In this document: one piece after another, positions 18,018 to 27,488 of the stretch
Numbering within the stretch: the first letter of the stretch is position 1
How the letters are laid out: each line of letters opens with the position of its first letter
Assembly: GCA_019636345.1 (NCBI GenBank)
Contig: JAHBXQ010000001.1
Location: forward strand, 1 to 64,000
Length of the DNA stretch: 64,000 bases
Origin: Pirellulales bacterium
GTDB lineage: Bacteria > Planctomycetota > Planctomycetia > Pirellulales > Lacipirellulaceae
Reading direction: 5' to 3'
The notes under the pieces: generated by a model
The model's input: the letters and a program-made list of their open reading frames with translations, nothing else
What the model was told of the DNA's origin: nothing
The model's database searches: none
Position numbers and translations under genes: made by a program

Positions 18018-18830
18018 ATGAATCGCACAACGACGCGTTCTTATCTCTTTGTCTCGCTGAGACGTTTCGCGGCCCTGGCATGGGTCGCCGTGGCAGTTCA
18101 GGCTGCCGCGGTTCAAGCCGTGACGATCCCCTACGGCAACTTCTTCGGAGCGACCGTCGACTACCTTGGGGTCGAGGAAATCGTCGATCCGGGCAACGGG
18201 CTCTTTGGCGCCCCGACGATCGCCGGCGACGCGCTCGACTTTAATCCCCAGGGCTTTTCGGCCAGCGCAAACGGCGGGTCGACCCGAATCAATGACAGCA
18301 ACCTTCGCTTTGGCGTCATGGCCAAGACGGGCAACGGCATCAGCGGCCTGTATCTCAGCGAGGCGGGCGACGTGACCCTGACGGGACAAGGTTTCGGTCT
18401 CGCCGCCGTCACGACGACCATCTTCGTCGAGATCACCGAGGTCAACGGCAATACCCCCGTTTCGATCAACGTCGGTCCTCCGACCGGGACGTCGATGGCG
18501 TTCACGCCTTCTGACGGCGACTACGCACTGGGCGTCGACGACGTGTCGCTTCCAGGCTTCTACCAATCGGGTTGGTTCGGCGATGCGTTCATCGACTTCG
18601 GGCCCGCGCTGGCGGCGAACGGGATCACCGGCTTTGTCAGCAAGATCTTTGTCAGCCTCGACAACACCCTCACGGCCGCATCTTCGGCGAATACCTCCTC
18701 CTTCATCCAGAAGAAGGACGCCGACGGGTTGATCATCACCATCGAGACCGAGGAGATCCCCGAGCCGAGTTCGATCGTCTCGGCTCTGATCGCTCTGGCC
18801 CTCGGCGGGTTTGCGATTCGTCGCAAGTAG
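18018..18830 (+). CDS. PEP-CTERM protein
   Basis: 270 residues from the ATG at 18018, with GGGAGGG upstream (18002-18008). The signal peptide runs through VAVQAAAVQA. The mature part is a beta-rich domain (NGISGLYLSEAG, TTIFVEITEVNG, GFVSKIFVSLDN) without a recognised fold. The end is IPEPSSIVSALIALALGG and then IRRK, a classic PEP-CTERM tail with IPEP. A rho-independent terminator follows 40 bases after the stop. Function unknown; cell surface location likely. Confidence 0.85.
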   Translation: MNRTTTRSYLFVSLRRFAALAWVAVAVQAAAVQAVTIPYGNFFGATVDYLGVEEIVDPGNGLFGAPTIAGDALDFNPQGFSASANGGSTRINDSNLRFGVMAKTGNGISGLYLSEAGDVTLTGQGFGLAAVTTTIFVEITEVNGNTPVSINVGPPTGTSMAFTPSDGDYALGVDDVSLPGFYQSGWFGDAFIDFGPALAANGITGFVSKIFVSLDNTLTAASSANTSSFIQKKDADGLIITIETEEIPEPSSIVSALIALALGGFAIRRK

Positions 18831-18870
18831 CCCTCTCGGCGGCAGTTCGGTTGCGGCAGACGTCAATTTC

Positions 18871-18905
18871 AAGCGGGGCGACTTCACAGTCGTCCCGCTT
18901 TTTTT
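18871..18905 (+). terminator. Rho-independent terminator
   Basis: AAGCGGGGCGAC and GTCGTCCCGCTT pair in a 12-bp stem (one G-U) around a 6-base loop, followed by TTTTTTT. It ends the 18018-18830 transcript. Confidence 0.85.
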
Positions 18906-18928
18906 GCGCCCGCGAGGCGGCGGGCCAA

Positions 18929-18956
18929 TTGATCCGGCGGGGAATCCGGCTTACAC
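18929..18956 (+). promoter_or_regulatory. Weak promoter candidate for the Gfo/Idh/MocA gene
   Basis: TTGATC (18929-18934), 16 bases, TTACAC (18951-18956), 122 bases before the ATG at 19078. The preceding terminator supports a new transcript starting here, but the -10 is poor. Confidence 0.3.
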
Positions 18957-19077
18957 CGGTATTGGCGTCGCACCTTGACGCCTGCGCCGTGGGGGGCCAG
19001 CATGGCTCCCGTGGGCGTCTCGGAAACTCTTTACGACGGCCCCGCCGTCAGCGTCATTTGGTACGGAGCATCTTGTT

Positions 19078-20514
19078 ATGGGGCAGGCTTTCACACGGCG
19101 TCGATTCCTCCAATCCTCGACGGCCGGAGTCGCCAGCGGCGCTTTGCTGGCCGGAACGGCAGGTGCGGCCGACGCTCCCGCCTCGGTCGCCCCCGGCGAC
19201 GACGCCCCGCAGCCGAAGCAAGACCCGCTGCGGTTCGGTTACATCGGCACGGGAATCCGTTACCACGGGTTGGTCCACGACGGTTGCCAGTTCGGCCCCT
19301 GCTTGGCGGTTTGCGACGTCGACGCCGTGCAGCGCGGGCGGGCCCTCGAATCGGCGAATCGCAACAACGGCCGACACGGCCGGGTGATCGTCGACCATTA
19401 CGAGGACTATCGCGACTTGCTGAAGCGGGACGACGTCGACGTCGTCGTCATCGCCACGCCCGATCACTGGCATACGAAGATCGCGATCGACGCGATGCGC
19501 GCCGGCAAGGACGTCTACTGCGAGAAGCCGCTCACGCTCACGATTCGCGAGGGGCAACATCTGCTCAAGGTCGCCGAGGAGACCGGCAAGCTGCTGTTCG
19601 TCGGCACGCAACAACGGACCGAGTGCGATCGGTTGTTCCCGCGCGCGGCCGCGATCGTTCGCGACGGTCGCATCGGCGAGGTGCGTCGCGTGACGTGCGC
19701 CATCGGCGGCTCCCCCGGAGCCGTGCCGGTGCCTGTCGCCACGCCCCCCAAGCACTTCAACTGGGACATGTGGCTCGGGCAGGCGCCGCTCACGCCGTAT
19801 CGAGTCATGGACAAGCCTGCCGCGGAGGGCGGCTACGGGTCCGAGTTTCCCTATGGCCGCGGGCACGCTCACTTCCGCTGGTGGTACGAGTATTCGGGCG
19901 GCAAGCTCACCGACTGGGGGGCCCACCACGTCGACATCGCCCTGTGGACGCTCGGCAAGAACAGCGGCCCTTACGGCGTGGTCGACGTCGATCCGCTGCG
20001 GGTCGAACACCCGGTCAAGCTCGACGAGTGCGGCATGCCGACCCAGGACGATCGGTTCAACACGGCCACGTCGTTCCATGTGCGCTGCACCCTGGCGGAC
20101 GGCGTCGTGCTGGAAGTTCGCGACGAGGCGTACGACATGGGGTTCGACAACGGCATCATGTTCGAGGGGGACAAGGGGCGGATCTTCGTCAACCGCGGCA
20201 AGCTGACCGGCGCCGCGGTCGATGAACTGGCGACCAACCCGCTGCCGGAAGACGCCCTGCGAAAACTGATGGGCAAGGAGCCGCCGGCGTCGCACATGGC
20301 CGACTTCGTACAGTGCGTTCGGACCCGCGAAACGCCGGTTTCCGACGCCGCTTCGCACCACCGCACCATTTCGCTGTGCCATGCCGTGAACGTCGCGTTG
20401 CGGCTTGGACGCAAGGTCCAGTTCGACACGGCCGCCGAGACCTTCGGCAGCGACGCAGTTGCGAACGCCTTTGTCGATCGACCGCAGCGGTCGGCCTACG
20501 CGATTCAGTCGTGA
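19078..20514 (+). CDS. TAT-exported Gfo/Idh/MocA-family oxidoreductase
   Basis: 478 residues. The start has a twin-arginine signal (FTRRRFLQSS), so it is folded with its cofactor before export. The Rossmann domain is RFGYIGTGIRYHGLV, then VIVDHYEDYRDLL and DVDVVVIATPDHWHTKIAID, and CEKPLTLTIREGQ supplies the conserved EKP lysine. The C-terminal domain has GGYGSEFPYGRGHAHFRWWY and WGAHHVDIALW, with conserved His residues. Relatives reduce or oxidise sugars, inositols or glycosides with NAD(P); planctomycetes have dozens of such exported copies. The substrate is unknown. Confidence 0.9.
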   Translation: MGQAFTRRRFLQSSTAGVASGALLAGTAGAADAPASVAPGDDAPQPKQDPLRFGYIGTGIRYHGLVHDGCQFGPCLAVCDVDAVQRGRALESANRNNGRHGRVIVDHYEDYRDLLKRDDVDVVVIATPDHWHTKIAIDAMRAGKDVYCEKPLTLTIREGQHLLKVAEETGKLLFVGTQQRTECDRLFPRAAAIVRDGRIGEVRRVTCAIGGSPGAVPVPVATPPKHFNWDMWLGQAPLTPYRVMDKPAAEGGYGSEFPYGRGHAHFRWWYEYSGGKLTDWGAHHVDIALWTLGKNSGPYGVVDVDPLRVEHPVKLDECGMPTQDDRFNTATSFHVRCTLADGVVLEVRDEAYDMGFDNGIMFEGDKGRIFVNRGKLTGAAVDELATNPLPEDALRKLMGKEPPASHMADFVQCVRTRETPVSDAASHHRTISLCHAVNVALRLGRKVQFDTAAETFGSDAVANAFVDRPQRSAYAIQS

Positions 20515-20655
20515 GCCGAAAGCGAGCCTGGCGGGCCGCAGGCCTGCCGGCGCCGGTGAGCGATTGAGAATCGCACGAGAGCAGCCGTCGGGACGGCTCG
20601 CCTAGAGCGGGATGAACGTCCGGACCGGACCCGTGCAGCGTTACGACTGCTTCGC

Positions 20656-21678
20656 CTACACGTTACGAAGGCGACGCGTCTGCCGCAGCCCAGCCAGCCC
20701 CGCGACGACCAGCAGCAGGCCGCTTGCCGGTTCGGGGACGCTCGCCGCCAGGGAAACGGGCGGGAACATGCTTGTTCCGTAGTTCCGTTGCCACACCAGG
20801 AAATCGGCGCCATCGGACTTGAGATCGCCGGTTGCGTCGGCCCCGGGCCCGGCGCCGTAGGCGCTCTTCCAGGCCGTCAGGTCGGCGCCGTCGACGTCGC
20901 CGTCGAGGTCGAAGTCACCGAGCACGCCGTCGGTGACTTTGAAGTTGTCGAAGTAGGCCGTGCCGGTCATCATTCGCGACGCCGTATCGCCGCTCGAAGA
21001 GAACGTCGCGATGTCAGCGTCGGTGAATTCGTTGATTCCCAAGCCCAAATCGACGAACCCGGTCTGGACGACGAAGTTTCCGTTCACGTAACTCCGGGAG
21101 CTGTTCGTCTGAAAGTCCAGCAGCAGGTCGTAGCGGTTCCATGAGCCGAGTTGCGTAAACACGCCCGAGCCGGTCAGGATGCCTGAGTTCTGCAACTGAA
21201 ACTGCACCTCGCCGGTTTTGGCGTCGACCCCCAACGAAGCGATGACGGCCAGCGTATCGTCGTCGTCGTAGGTGTCGACCCCGAAGAACGGCCCGAAGCC
21301 GGCGCCCACGGCCTGTTCGACGCGCATGTCCCATGTGATGCGAACGAATCGGCCCGTGGGATAGTTGTCGACGGGAACCGCCCAGCGGTCGTCGGAAAAC
21401 GAACCTCGATCCACGCGGAGGGCCTTGTCGCCTTCAAGTTTCACGGCGGTCTGGACGGTCGCCGTGCTGGCCCCGCCGCCGGCGGTCACCCAACCCTGCT
21501 GCCCGGCGAGATTGCCGTTATTGAATCCCTCGAACCCTGCGGTGTCCACGATCGGTCCGCCGGCACAGGCGATTCCGGCCGAACCCGCGAGGGCGGCGAG
21601 CGCTAAGGTTCCCAGGAGTGCTTGCCGCCAGCGAGGGCGACCGCCTCGCTGCGAACAGAGTTTCTCGCGAGCGTTCAT
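20656..21678 (-). CDS. PEP-CTERM protein with dockerin-like repeat
   Basis: 340 residues from the ATG at 21678, with GGGGAG upstream; in-frame sequence before it is not needed. Signal peptide ends near GIACA. The body (about 35-260) resembles a concanavalin-like carbohydrate-binding sandwich: GFEGFNNGNLAGQQGWVTAG, VRITWDMRVEQAVG, WNRYDLLLDFQ, TGTAYFDNFKVTDG. Then FDLDGDVDGADLTAWKSAYG and DLKSDGADFLVWQRNYG, a dockerin-type pair of Ca2+ loops, and VPEPASGLLLVVAGLAG with Arg-rich end: PEP-CTERM. Surface role likely; binding target unknown. Confidence 0.85.
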   Translation of the reverse strand: MNAREKLCSQRGGRPRWRQALLGTLALAALAGSAGIACAGGPIVDTAGFEGFNNGNLAGQQGWVTAGGGASTATVQTAVKLEGDKALRVDRGSFSDDRWAVPVDNYPTGRFVRITWDMRVEQAVGAGFGPFFGVDTYDDDDTLAVIASLGVDAKTGEVQFQLQNSGILTGSGVFTQLGSWNRYDLLLDFQTNSSRSYVNGNFVVQTGFVDLGLGINEFTDADIATFSSSGDTASRMMTGTAYFDNFKVTDGVLGDFDLDGDVDGADLTAWKSAYGAGPGADATGDLKSDGADFLVWQRNYGTSMFPPVSLAASVPEPASGLLLVVAGLAGLRQTRRLRNV

Positions 21679-22033
21679 GGGCGGGGGCTCCCCGAGCAGT
21701 TCGCCGCAGCCAAGGAGGCGGGCGAGGGGAGAATCTTGTGGGAGAGGGCGGGCGGGGCGGACCGGCTTTCGCCCGGTCCGATCGTTGATACGCAGTCTAG
21801 TCGGGGCTGGGCCGCCGGGCAATAAAATTGCCGTCGTCAGGTCAAATTGCCCATCTTCTCGCGATTGGGGGGAGGATTTCAACAAGGGCGTTAAATTCCC
21901 CCCAATCTCCTTCATCGGGGGAACCGCTACGGTCGATACGACAGTCAGCGGAACTCGCCTGCCCGCTTGGTCTGCGCCTGCGGGCCGCGGGCACTCGTCG
22001 GATTGAAATCGCCCAGACTCATTTGAATCGCGT
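21679..22033. other. Divergent intergenic region with 11-bp inverted repeat
   Basis: No gene. GATTGGGGGGA at 21863-21873 and its exact reverse complement at 21897-21907 are separated by 23 bases, an operator-like arrangement between divergent genes. Another hairpin (GGACCGG...CCGGTCC) lies near 21760-21780. Confidence 0.4.
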
Positions 22034-22888
22034 ATGGCATCCGCCAGAGCCGGCAATCTGAAGCGCCCCGCGCAGGCGGGACTCCAGCCGGAGTTGCCCC
22101 GCCGGGCTTGGGCCGCGATCGTCCTGGGAGCCGTGCTTGCCGGGACCGTGGTCTCGGGCTGTACAGTCTGCCGGCACGCGAAGCGGACCTTGCTTGACGA
22201 ACCGGCCGAGTTCTCGGCTCGACGCGATCGGCGCCGCAGCATCGATCTTTATCGCGAGTGGGCCGAGTACGAATGGCAGCAGTGCGCCGGACGTTGCGGC
22301 GACGGCGTCGACGGCGGGGAATTCGGAGCCGGGTTTCGCGACGGGTTCGTCGACTATGTCTACGCCGGGGGGGACGGCGCGCCGCCGCCGCTCCCCCCGC
22401 GCAAATTCTGGAACGTCGCTCACCGCAATCCTGCCGGCCACGCGGCCTCGCACGACTGGTTTGCAGGCTACCGACAAGGCGCGGCTGCGGCTCGCGACGG
22501 GGGGTATCGCCAGCAGGCGATCGTCCAATCGTCGTTCGAATTCTCCTCGGCCTTGCCGTACGACTACCACGGGGCGCCAGGATCTCCGCTTTCGGCGCCG
22601 TACGGCATGCCGGGCGAGGACGTTCCGGCTCTGCCGGCTGCACCGCTCCCCGCGGCGCCGACGCTTCCTGCACCGCGGGTCGATCCTGCGCCCAAATCAA
22701 CGCCGCGGGGGCCTGACCTGCCCGAGCCCGACGGCGTCGAAGAATTCCCAGGCGAATCGTTGGAGGTCCATGTCATCCCGCCGGTGTTCGAGTCCCAGGG
22801 GGATTGGCCAGTCGCGAGTCCGGGGCGATCGTCGTCCGCGCGGCTCCGGCCGGCAGCGCCCGCGTCCACGTTGGAGTTTCTCCGCTAA
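22034..22888 (+). CDS. Proline-rich lipoprotein, planctomycete type
   Basis: 284 residues. A Lys/Arg N-terminus, then a hydrophobic stretch ending VVSGC, a lipobox with Cys at about residue 43. The following part has repeated aromatic/Gly units (YREWAEYEWQQC, GFRDGFVDYVYAG, PPLPPRKFWNVAH, WFAGYRQGAAAARDGGY), a pattern I associate with planctomycete lipoproteins next to polysaccharide export genes. The C-terminal third is Pro-rich and likely disordered. It lies 63 bases before the Wza-like gene on the same strand, so both are probably one operon and may act in capsule export. The exact role is unknown. Confidence 0.65.
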   Translation: MASARAGNLKRPAQAGLQPELPRRAWAAIVLGAVLAGTVVSGCTVCRHAKRTLLDEPAEFSARRDRRRSIDLYREWAEYEWQQCAGRCGDGVDGGEFGAGFRDGFVDYVYAGGDGAPPPLPPRKFWNVAHRNPAGHAASHDWFAGYRQGAAAARDGGYRQQAIVQSSFEFSSALPYDYHGAPGSPLSAPYGMPGEDVPALPAAPLPAAPTLPAPRVDPAPKSTPRGPDLPEPDGVEEFPGESLEVHVIPPVFESQGDWPVASPGRSSSARLRPAAPASTLEFLR

Positions 22889-22951
22889 GCCTCGTCGTCG
22901 TCCGGCCGCTTGCCCGTCGCCGCTTCGCACGTTTCGATTCTCTACTTTTCA

Positions 22952-24313
22952 ATGCTCATGTCCGTCGCTCCTAACACGCCGCATTCGACCAGATCGCCGC
23001 GAGCTGCGCTCAGCGCGCTCGCGATCGGCGTCGTCGTGCTTGCGGCAGGGTGTGCGGCGGTGACCAATCCGGTGGCCCACGGCATTCCGGTGCGGATCCT
23101 GCCGGAGGAGCTGAAAGCCGCGTCGCGCGAGGGGTTCGAGCAAACGCCGCTGACCGCGTTGCGTCAGGCGCCGCCGGACGAGTATCTGCTTGACGCCGGC
23201 GACACGCTGGGGGTGTACGTCGAGGGGATTCTGGGCGAGGCGGAAGCTCCCCCGCCGGTGAATTTGCCGGACGCGCCCGAGTTGCCGCCGTCGATTGGTT
23301 ACCCGTTTCCGATCCGCTCCGACGGTACGATCTCGCTGCCCTACGTCGGCAGCATCAAGGTCGCGGGCATGCCGGTCGCCGACGCTGAGAAGCAGGTGGT
23401 CGATGCCTATCTCAAGAAAGAGATCCTCCGTCCGGACGATCAGCGCATCCTGGTGAGCCTGCTGCGGTCGCGCACGATTCGCGTGCTCGTGATGCGCGAG
23501 GATTCGCCGAACAATCAGGTTTCGCTCCAAAACCAGTCGCTGCTCGGTTTGGGCACCACGACGACGACCATCGGCGGCGGTCGTCGCTCTTCCGGCGAAG
23601 TCGTCGAGTTGCCGGCCTATCAGAACGACGTCCTGAGTGCGCTTGCGCGTACCGGGGGCCTGCCCGGGCTCGAATCGAACCAGGAAGTCGTGATCCAACG
23701 GGGATACTGGGCCCCGAGCCAGGGGGGCGACGCTGCCGCCGCCCTGCTCGCCGATTCGACCCGCGGCGGCGAACCGAGCCGCACGATTCGCATTCCGCTT
23801 CGCATCCGCCCGGGCGAGCCGCTGCCGTTTCGGCCCGAGGACGTCATCCTCAAGACCGGCGACATCGTCTCGGTCCGCGGCCGCGATCCCGAGTTCTACT
23901 ACACCGGCGGTCTGCTCGTCTCCGGCGAGTATCCGCTTCCCAACAACTACGACCTGACGGTCGTCGAGGCGGTGCTCAAGGCGCGCGGGCCGTTGCTCAA
24001 CGGCGGCATCAACACGAACAACTTGAACGGCGCCATCGTCGGCGCCGGCATCGGCAATCCCTCGCCGAATCTCATCACCGTGCTGCGACGGATGCCCGGG
24101 GGCGGACAGGCGATGATCCGCGTCGACATCGACGAGGCCCTCCGCGATCCGCGGCAGGACTTGCTGGTGCAGGCCGAGGACGTCCTCATCCTGCAGGAAA
24201 CCCCCGATCAGGCGATCACCCGGTACATGACGCAGGTGTTCCAGTTCAACTTCTTCGGACGCCTGATCAATCGGTCCGACGCCCAAGGCTCGGTCTCCGC
24301 CTCGGCGCCGTAG
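22952..24313 (+). CDS. Wza-like polysaccharide export lipoprotein (Poly_export/SLBB)
   Basis: 453 residues. A lipobox-type signal (VVVLAAGC) gives a lipid-anchored Cys at about residue 33. Next is the polysaccharide export domain: PPDEYLLDAGDTLGVYVEG, then YPFPIRSDGTISLPYVGSI and GMPVADAEKQVVDAYL, with an SLBB-type repeat LVSGEYPLPNNYDLTVVEAV later. Wza-type proteins form the outer-membrane channel for exopolysaccharide. The start is probably the ATG at 22952 or 22958. The Wzc-like kinase, phosphatase and O-antigen ligase-like genes lie 7-14 kb away on the minus strand. Confidence 0.85.
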   Translation: MLMSVAPNTPHSTRSPRAALSALAIGVVVLAAGCAAVTNPVAHGIPVRILPEELKAASREGFEQTPLTALRQAPPDEYLLDAGDTLGVYVEGILGEAEAPPPVNLPDAPELPPSIGYPFPIRSDGTISLPYVGSIKVAGMPVADAEKQVVDAYLKKEILRPDDQRILVSLLRSRTIRVLVMREDSPNNQVSLQNQSLLGLGTTTTTIGGGRRSSGEVVELPAYQNDVLSALARTGGLPGLESNQEVVIQRGYWAPSQGGDAAAALLADSTRGGEPSRTIRIPLRIRPGEPLPFRPEDVILKTGDIVSVRGRDPEFYYTGGLLVSGEYPLPNNYDLTVVEAVLKARGPLLNGGINTNNLNGAIVGAGIGNPSPNLITVLRRMPGGGQAMIRVDIDEALRDPRQDLLVQAEDVLILQETPDQAITRYMTQVFQFNFFGRLINRSDAQGSVSASAP

Positions 24314-24738
24314 CGAGGCGGCTGAATCGGGCGTCTCGAGAGGTCTGCCTATTGGGGCCGGCGGCGACGTATCCTCCTTTCCCGCCAACCGGTTACGTCG
24401 CTGCGGATCGTCCGGCGCCGTTCGGCCGAAGCACTGGGGTGTTTGCCTCTCGTTGCGGCATGTCCTCCGCCAAGCGTCGCGCCCCCCTCGCTCGGGTGAG
24501 GGGGCGTCGCGTAGCGCTGGGGTGAAAAACTCAGGATATTTGTGGCAATCGATCGGGCGATGGGTTAGCCTTTTCACCGTAGGCTGTCGGTCTCGACTGA
24601 GGCGGCGACCGCAGCGAGGCGAGGCTTCTTGCGGGCCGTCGCCAGGACGAAGGATCCCCGGGCCGGCCGTCAAACGCGGTCGCCCCGAGCGGGCAAGGAG
24701 GCAAGCGTCACGATCCCCTTGCCCCTTGAGCCTCTGCT
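24314..24738. other. Intergenic; G/C hairpin
   Basis: No gene. A hairpin built of CGCCCCC and GGGGGCG lies at 24479-24506 and could end the export operon. Nothing else is recognised. Confidence 0.35.
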
Positions 24739-25461
24739 ATGAATCGTCGAATGGTCTGCTGGCTTGCCGCGTTTGCCCTCAGCGGCAACTGTGATTCAAG
24801 ATTTGCCGTCGCCGACGTCGTCGCGACATGGCCCTTCACGGGCAGTAGTTACGCACCGATGATAACGGGGACGCCTATTGCGGGGTTGCTCATCGGAAAC
24901 ATCTCGGTCACTTCGCCGTCCTGGATGTCTACAACTACAGGGTCCTCAACAACCCCCGTGCCTTCCTACCCCGATGCATCCAAGGGGCCTTATCTTGATA
25001 CTCAGTGGAACAAAATCGCTTTCTCGGCTAATGCCAGTGGCTCGATTGGTTTCACGGTAACGAACGACAGCGTCTCGCCGGTGCAGTTGACGGGGTTCGC
25101 GTTTGGAATTCGCAATAGCGGTTCCGGGCCGCCCACTTACAGTCTTCGCTATCGCATTAACGGCATCGGGGGGTTTACTGACGAAGCCGCGAGCGGGTCA
25201 ATTTCAAGTTCAAATAGCAGTTGGTTTTACAAATCGCATACCGACTTGACGCTGTCACTTCCTGTCGGCAGCGTTGCCGAGTTTCGCCTTTACGGCTACG
25301 GCGGTTCAGGTCCTGTAACACAAAACAACATCCGCATCGACGACGTCCGCGCCGTCTTTACCGCCGTAGCGTCGGTGCCCGAGGCCTCGGCCTGGGCGAT
25401 GGGGGGGGCGGCCGTCGTCGCGGCTTGGGGGGCGGCGCGATTCGGGCGCACCAATCGGTAA
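24739..25461 (+). CDS. PEP-CTERM protein with VPEAxAW tail
   Basis: 240 residues. Signal peptide to about residue 25 (FAVA). The body is Ser/Thr/Gly-rich and beta-rich (VVATWPFTGSSYAP, NASGSIGFTVTND, LRYRINGIGG, DLTLSLPVGSVAEFRLYGYG, NIRIDDVRAVF). Ends SVPEASAWAMGGAAVVAAWG and Arg-rich FGRTNR. Its VPEA-x-AW core matches two other proteins in this window. Codon use is less GC-biased than neighbouring enzymes. Likely a surface protein; function unknown. Confidence 0.8.
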   Translation: MNRRMVCWLAAFALSGNCDSRFAVADVVATWPFTGSSYAPMITGTPIAGLLIGNISVTSPSWMSTTTGSSTTPVPSYPDASKGPYLDTQWNKIAFSANASGSIGFTVTNDSVSPVQLTGFAFGIRNSGSGPPTYSLRYRINGIGGFTDEAASGSISSSNSSWFYKSHTDLTLSLPVGSVAEFRLYGYGGSGPVTQNNIRIDDVRAVFTAVASVPEASAWAMGGAAVVAAWGAARFGRTNR

Positions 25462-25623
25462 AATCGGGACGAGCGGCCCGGGCGGATTCGCTCGGCGGCC
25501 GCATCAGGGGGCGCTCGCTCGCGAGGATGCAAGTCGCCGAGTAGACTGGGAGGCTGAATCTCGATTGGTTCACGGACCCTTTCGGCCAATCCTCCTCGCC
25601 CTCCCGCTTGCCGTCCGATCGCC

Positions 25624-27441
25624 ATGCCCGCACCGCTGGGATATCGCCTGCGCGAATTCTTCGCCCGGATCGGCGAACGCTTGGCCGCGCTGGGGCATGC
25701 GATCACCTATCCCTTCGAACGGATCGTCGGTTGGTTTGGCGAGCGGCTCGTTCACTCCGGCGGGGGCTTCAGCCGCGTCGACAGCGGACTGGCGACTTTC
25801 CTGCGGGCGTTGACATGGCCCGTGCGACTCGTGATGCGGGGCTTCGCGGCTTGCGGCAGAGTCTTGTTCCCTGAGCCGGTTCGCGACGCATGGTTCCGGT
25901 TCGTCGCGGCGCTGGGGCGCGGGGCGGGGCGACTCGTCGACGCACTGAACCTTGACGGGGCGGTGCGGTGGCTCGCGTGGTTGACCCAGCCGGCGTGGCG
26001 CCCCGTCGCAGCGATTCTGGGGTTCGCCTACGCCTGGGTGGTGACGCGGCACTATCGGCAGATGCTGTGGGGCTTGCCGGCCTTGCTGCTGGTGGCCCCC
26101 ATCCTGGCCGCCGGCGGGTGGTGGTTGTGGAAGGGCCCCAGCAGCGTCGCCGCCAGTTACCAAGTCGCCGTCAAACAGGCTCGCGAGGACGAAGACTACA
26201 CGACCATGAGGTTGTGGGAGCGGAAACTCGCCCAGCTCAAGGTCGATACGAACGGCCCGGCCTTTGAAACGGCGTTGGCGTTGGTGAGAGATCCCGACGA
26301 AGCGAAGCAAGCCGATGGCCGCCAACGGATGCAGTCGCTGGCGCCCGTCGATTCGCCCGGATACCCCCCGGCCCACTTCTGGCTGGTCGAGCAGTACCTC
26401 GGGGGCGCCATGGGGGACGGTCCGGAGGAGCGGTTGCGGCTCGTCGATGCGCACCTTGAGCAACTTCGCAAAGCGGGCATCCGCGGCGAGTCGGTCGACT
26501 TCGCCCGGGCGCTGTGGCTGCTGCAGTCAGGGAAGCGTGAGGAAGGCGCCGAGGCGCTCCAAAAGCTCGCCCCGAAGAATCCCATGGCCGCTTCCCAGTT
26601 GATGTTGGTCAGCGTCGAACTTGGCCGGCCCGAGGACGCGCGCCGCGAGGCGGCGCGAGTCCGTACCTATCTCCTGGACGAACAGAATCGCGGCGCGCAG
26701 CCCACGCCCCAGTCGATGCAATTGCTGGCGGTCGCTGAACAGTTGTTGGGCAACGTCCGCGGTTGCGAAGCGGCGTTGCGCCAATGGATCGCCGTCGATC
26801 CCGAGCGCCCCGAACCGCGGGCGGCCCTGGGGGAGATCTCGCTCAACGAATTGCGAGTCGCCATCCTCTCGCAACGACCCGACGGGGCGCGGTTGGCCCA
26901 ATTGCTGTCCGACGCGGTCCGGTTCATGCCGCCGCAAACCCCGCTGGGGGACGCGGTCGCCGCCATCGCCTTGCGCGACGACGGACCGCGACTGCTCCGC
27001 GCGATGGCCGAGAGCCTCAACGAAGCCGAAGACCCCCCCGCTTCGCTGATGCTGTTGGTGGGCACGCATCTGGCCCAGATCGGCGAGGCGGCTTCGGCCG
27101 AGCGGTTGTTTGAGCGTTCGGTGGCGAACGACCCGGGCAACGGGGCGGCTTGGAACAACTACGCCTGGGTGCTGATGAACCTGGAGGGGAGCGACCGGCT
27201 GACCGCAGCCCGCGCGGCGGCCGATCGCGCCGTGACGATCGATCCCGATTCGCCCAGCTTCCGCGAGACGCGCGGGCAGGTGCTGGCGAAGCTGTCCGAG
27301 TGGGAGGCCGCCGCTGCGGATCTCGAGTATGCTCTGAACGGGCTTCCCGATTCCAAGCCGACCCATGCCGCGTTGGCGCGGGCGTATCGCGAGCTCGGCA
27401 AACCTGAATTGGCCGCGGCCCACGAAGAACTGGCGAAATGA
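25624..27441 (+). CDS. TPR-repeat membrane protein coupled to the TIGR03790 gene
   Basis: 605 residues. The N-terminal 180 residues have amphipathic helices and one clear membrane segment (GLPALLLVAPILAAGGWWLW, about 155-175). From about 190 to the end the protein is helical with tetratricopeptide-like pairs, best seen near the end: AERLFERSVANDPGNGAAW, NNYAWVLMNLEG and VLAKLSEWEAAAADLEYAL. TPR proteins are scaffolds for protein complexes; relatives (PrsT-like) accompany exosortase/EPS gene sets. The TIGR03790 family gene follows directly, with overlapping ATGA at its longest possible start. Start chosen at the ATG 25624. Confidence 0.75.
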   Translation: MPAPLGYRLREFFARIGERLAALGHAITYPFERIVGWFGERLVHSGGGFSRVDSGLATFLRALTWPVRLVMRGFAACGRVLFPEPVRDAWFRFVAALGRGAGRLVDALNLDGAVRWLAWLTQPAWRPVAAILGFAYAWVVTRHYRQMLWGLPALLLVAPILAAGGWWLWKGPSSVAASYQVAVKQAREDEDYTTMRLWERKLAQLKVDTNGPAFETALALVRDPDEAKQADGRQRMQSLAPVDSPGYPPAHFWLVEQYLGGAMGDGPEERLRLVDAHLEQLRKAGIRGESVDFARALWLLQSGKREEGAEALQKLAPKNPMAASQLMLVSVELGRPEDARREAARVRTYLLDEQNRGAQPTPQSMQLLAVAEQLLGNVRGCEAALRQWIAVDPERPEPRAALGEISLNELRVAILSQRPDGARLAQLLSDAVRFMPPQTPLGDAVAAIALRDDGPRLLRAMAESLNEAEDPPASLMLLVGTHLAQIGEAASAERLFERSVANDPGNGAAWNNYAWVLMNLEGSDRLTAARAAADRAVTIDPDSPSFRETRGQVLAKLSEWEAAAADLEYALNGLPDSKPTHAALARAYRELGKPELAAAHEELAK

Positions 27442-27488
27442 CGGCCGGCCAGCGGCCCTCCGCTTTGAATTACCGACGAGGAGTTGGC

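Noticed and set aside
22949-24673. 574-codon minus-strand frame opposite the Wza-like gene
   Set aside because: Antisense of an SLBB exporter with a lipobox; Arg/His/Asp/Val-rich shadow pattern.
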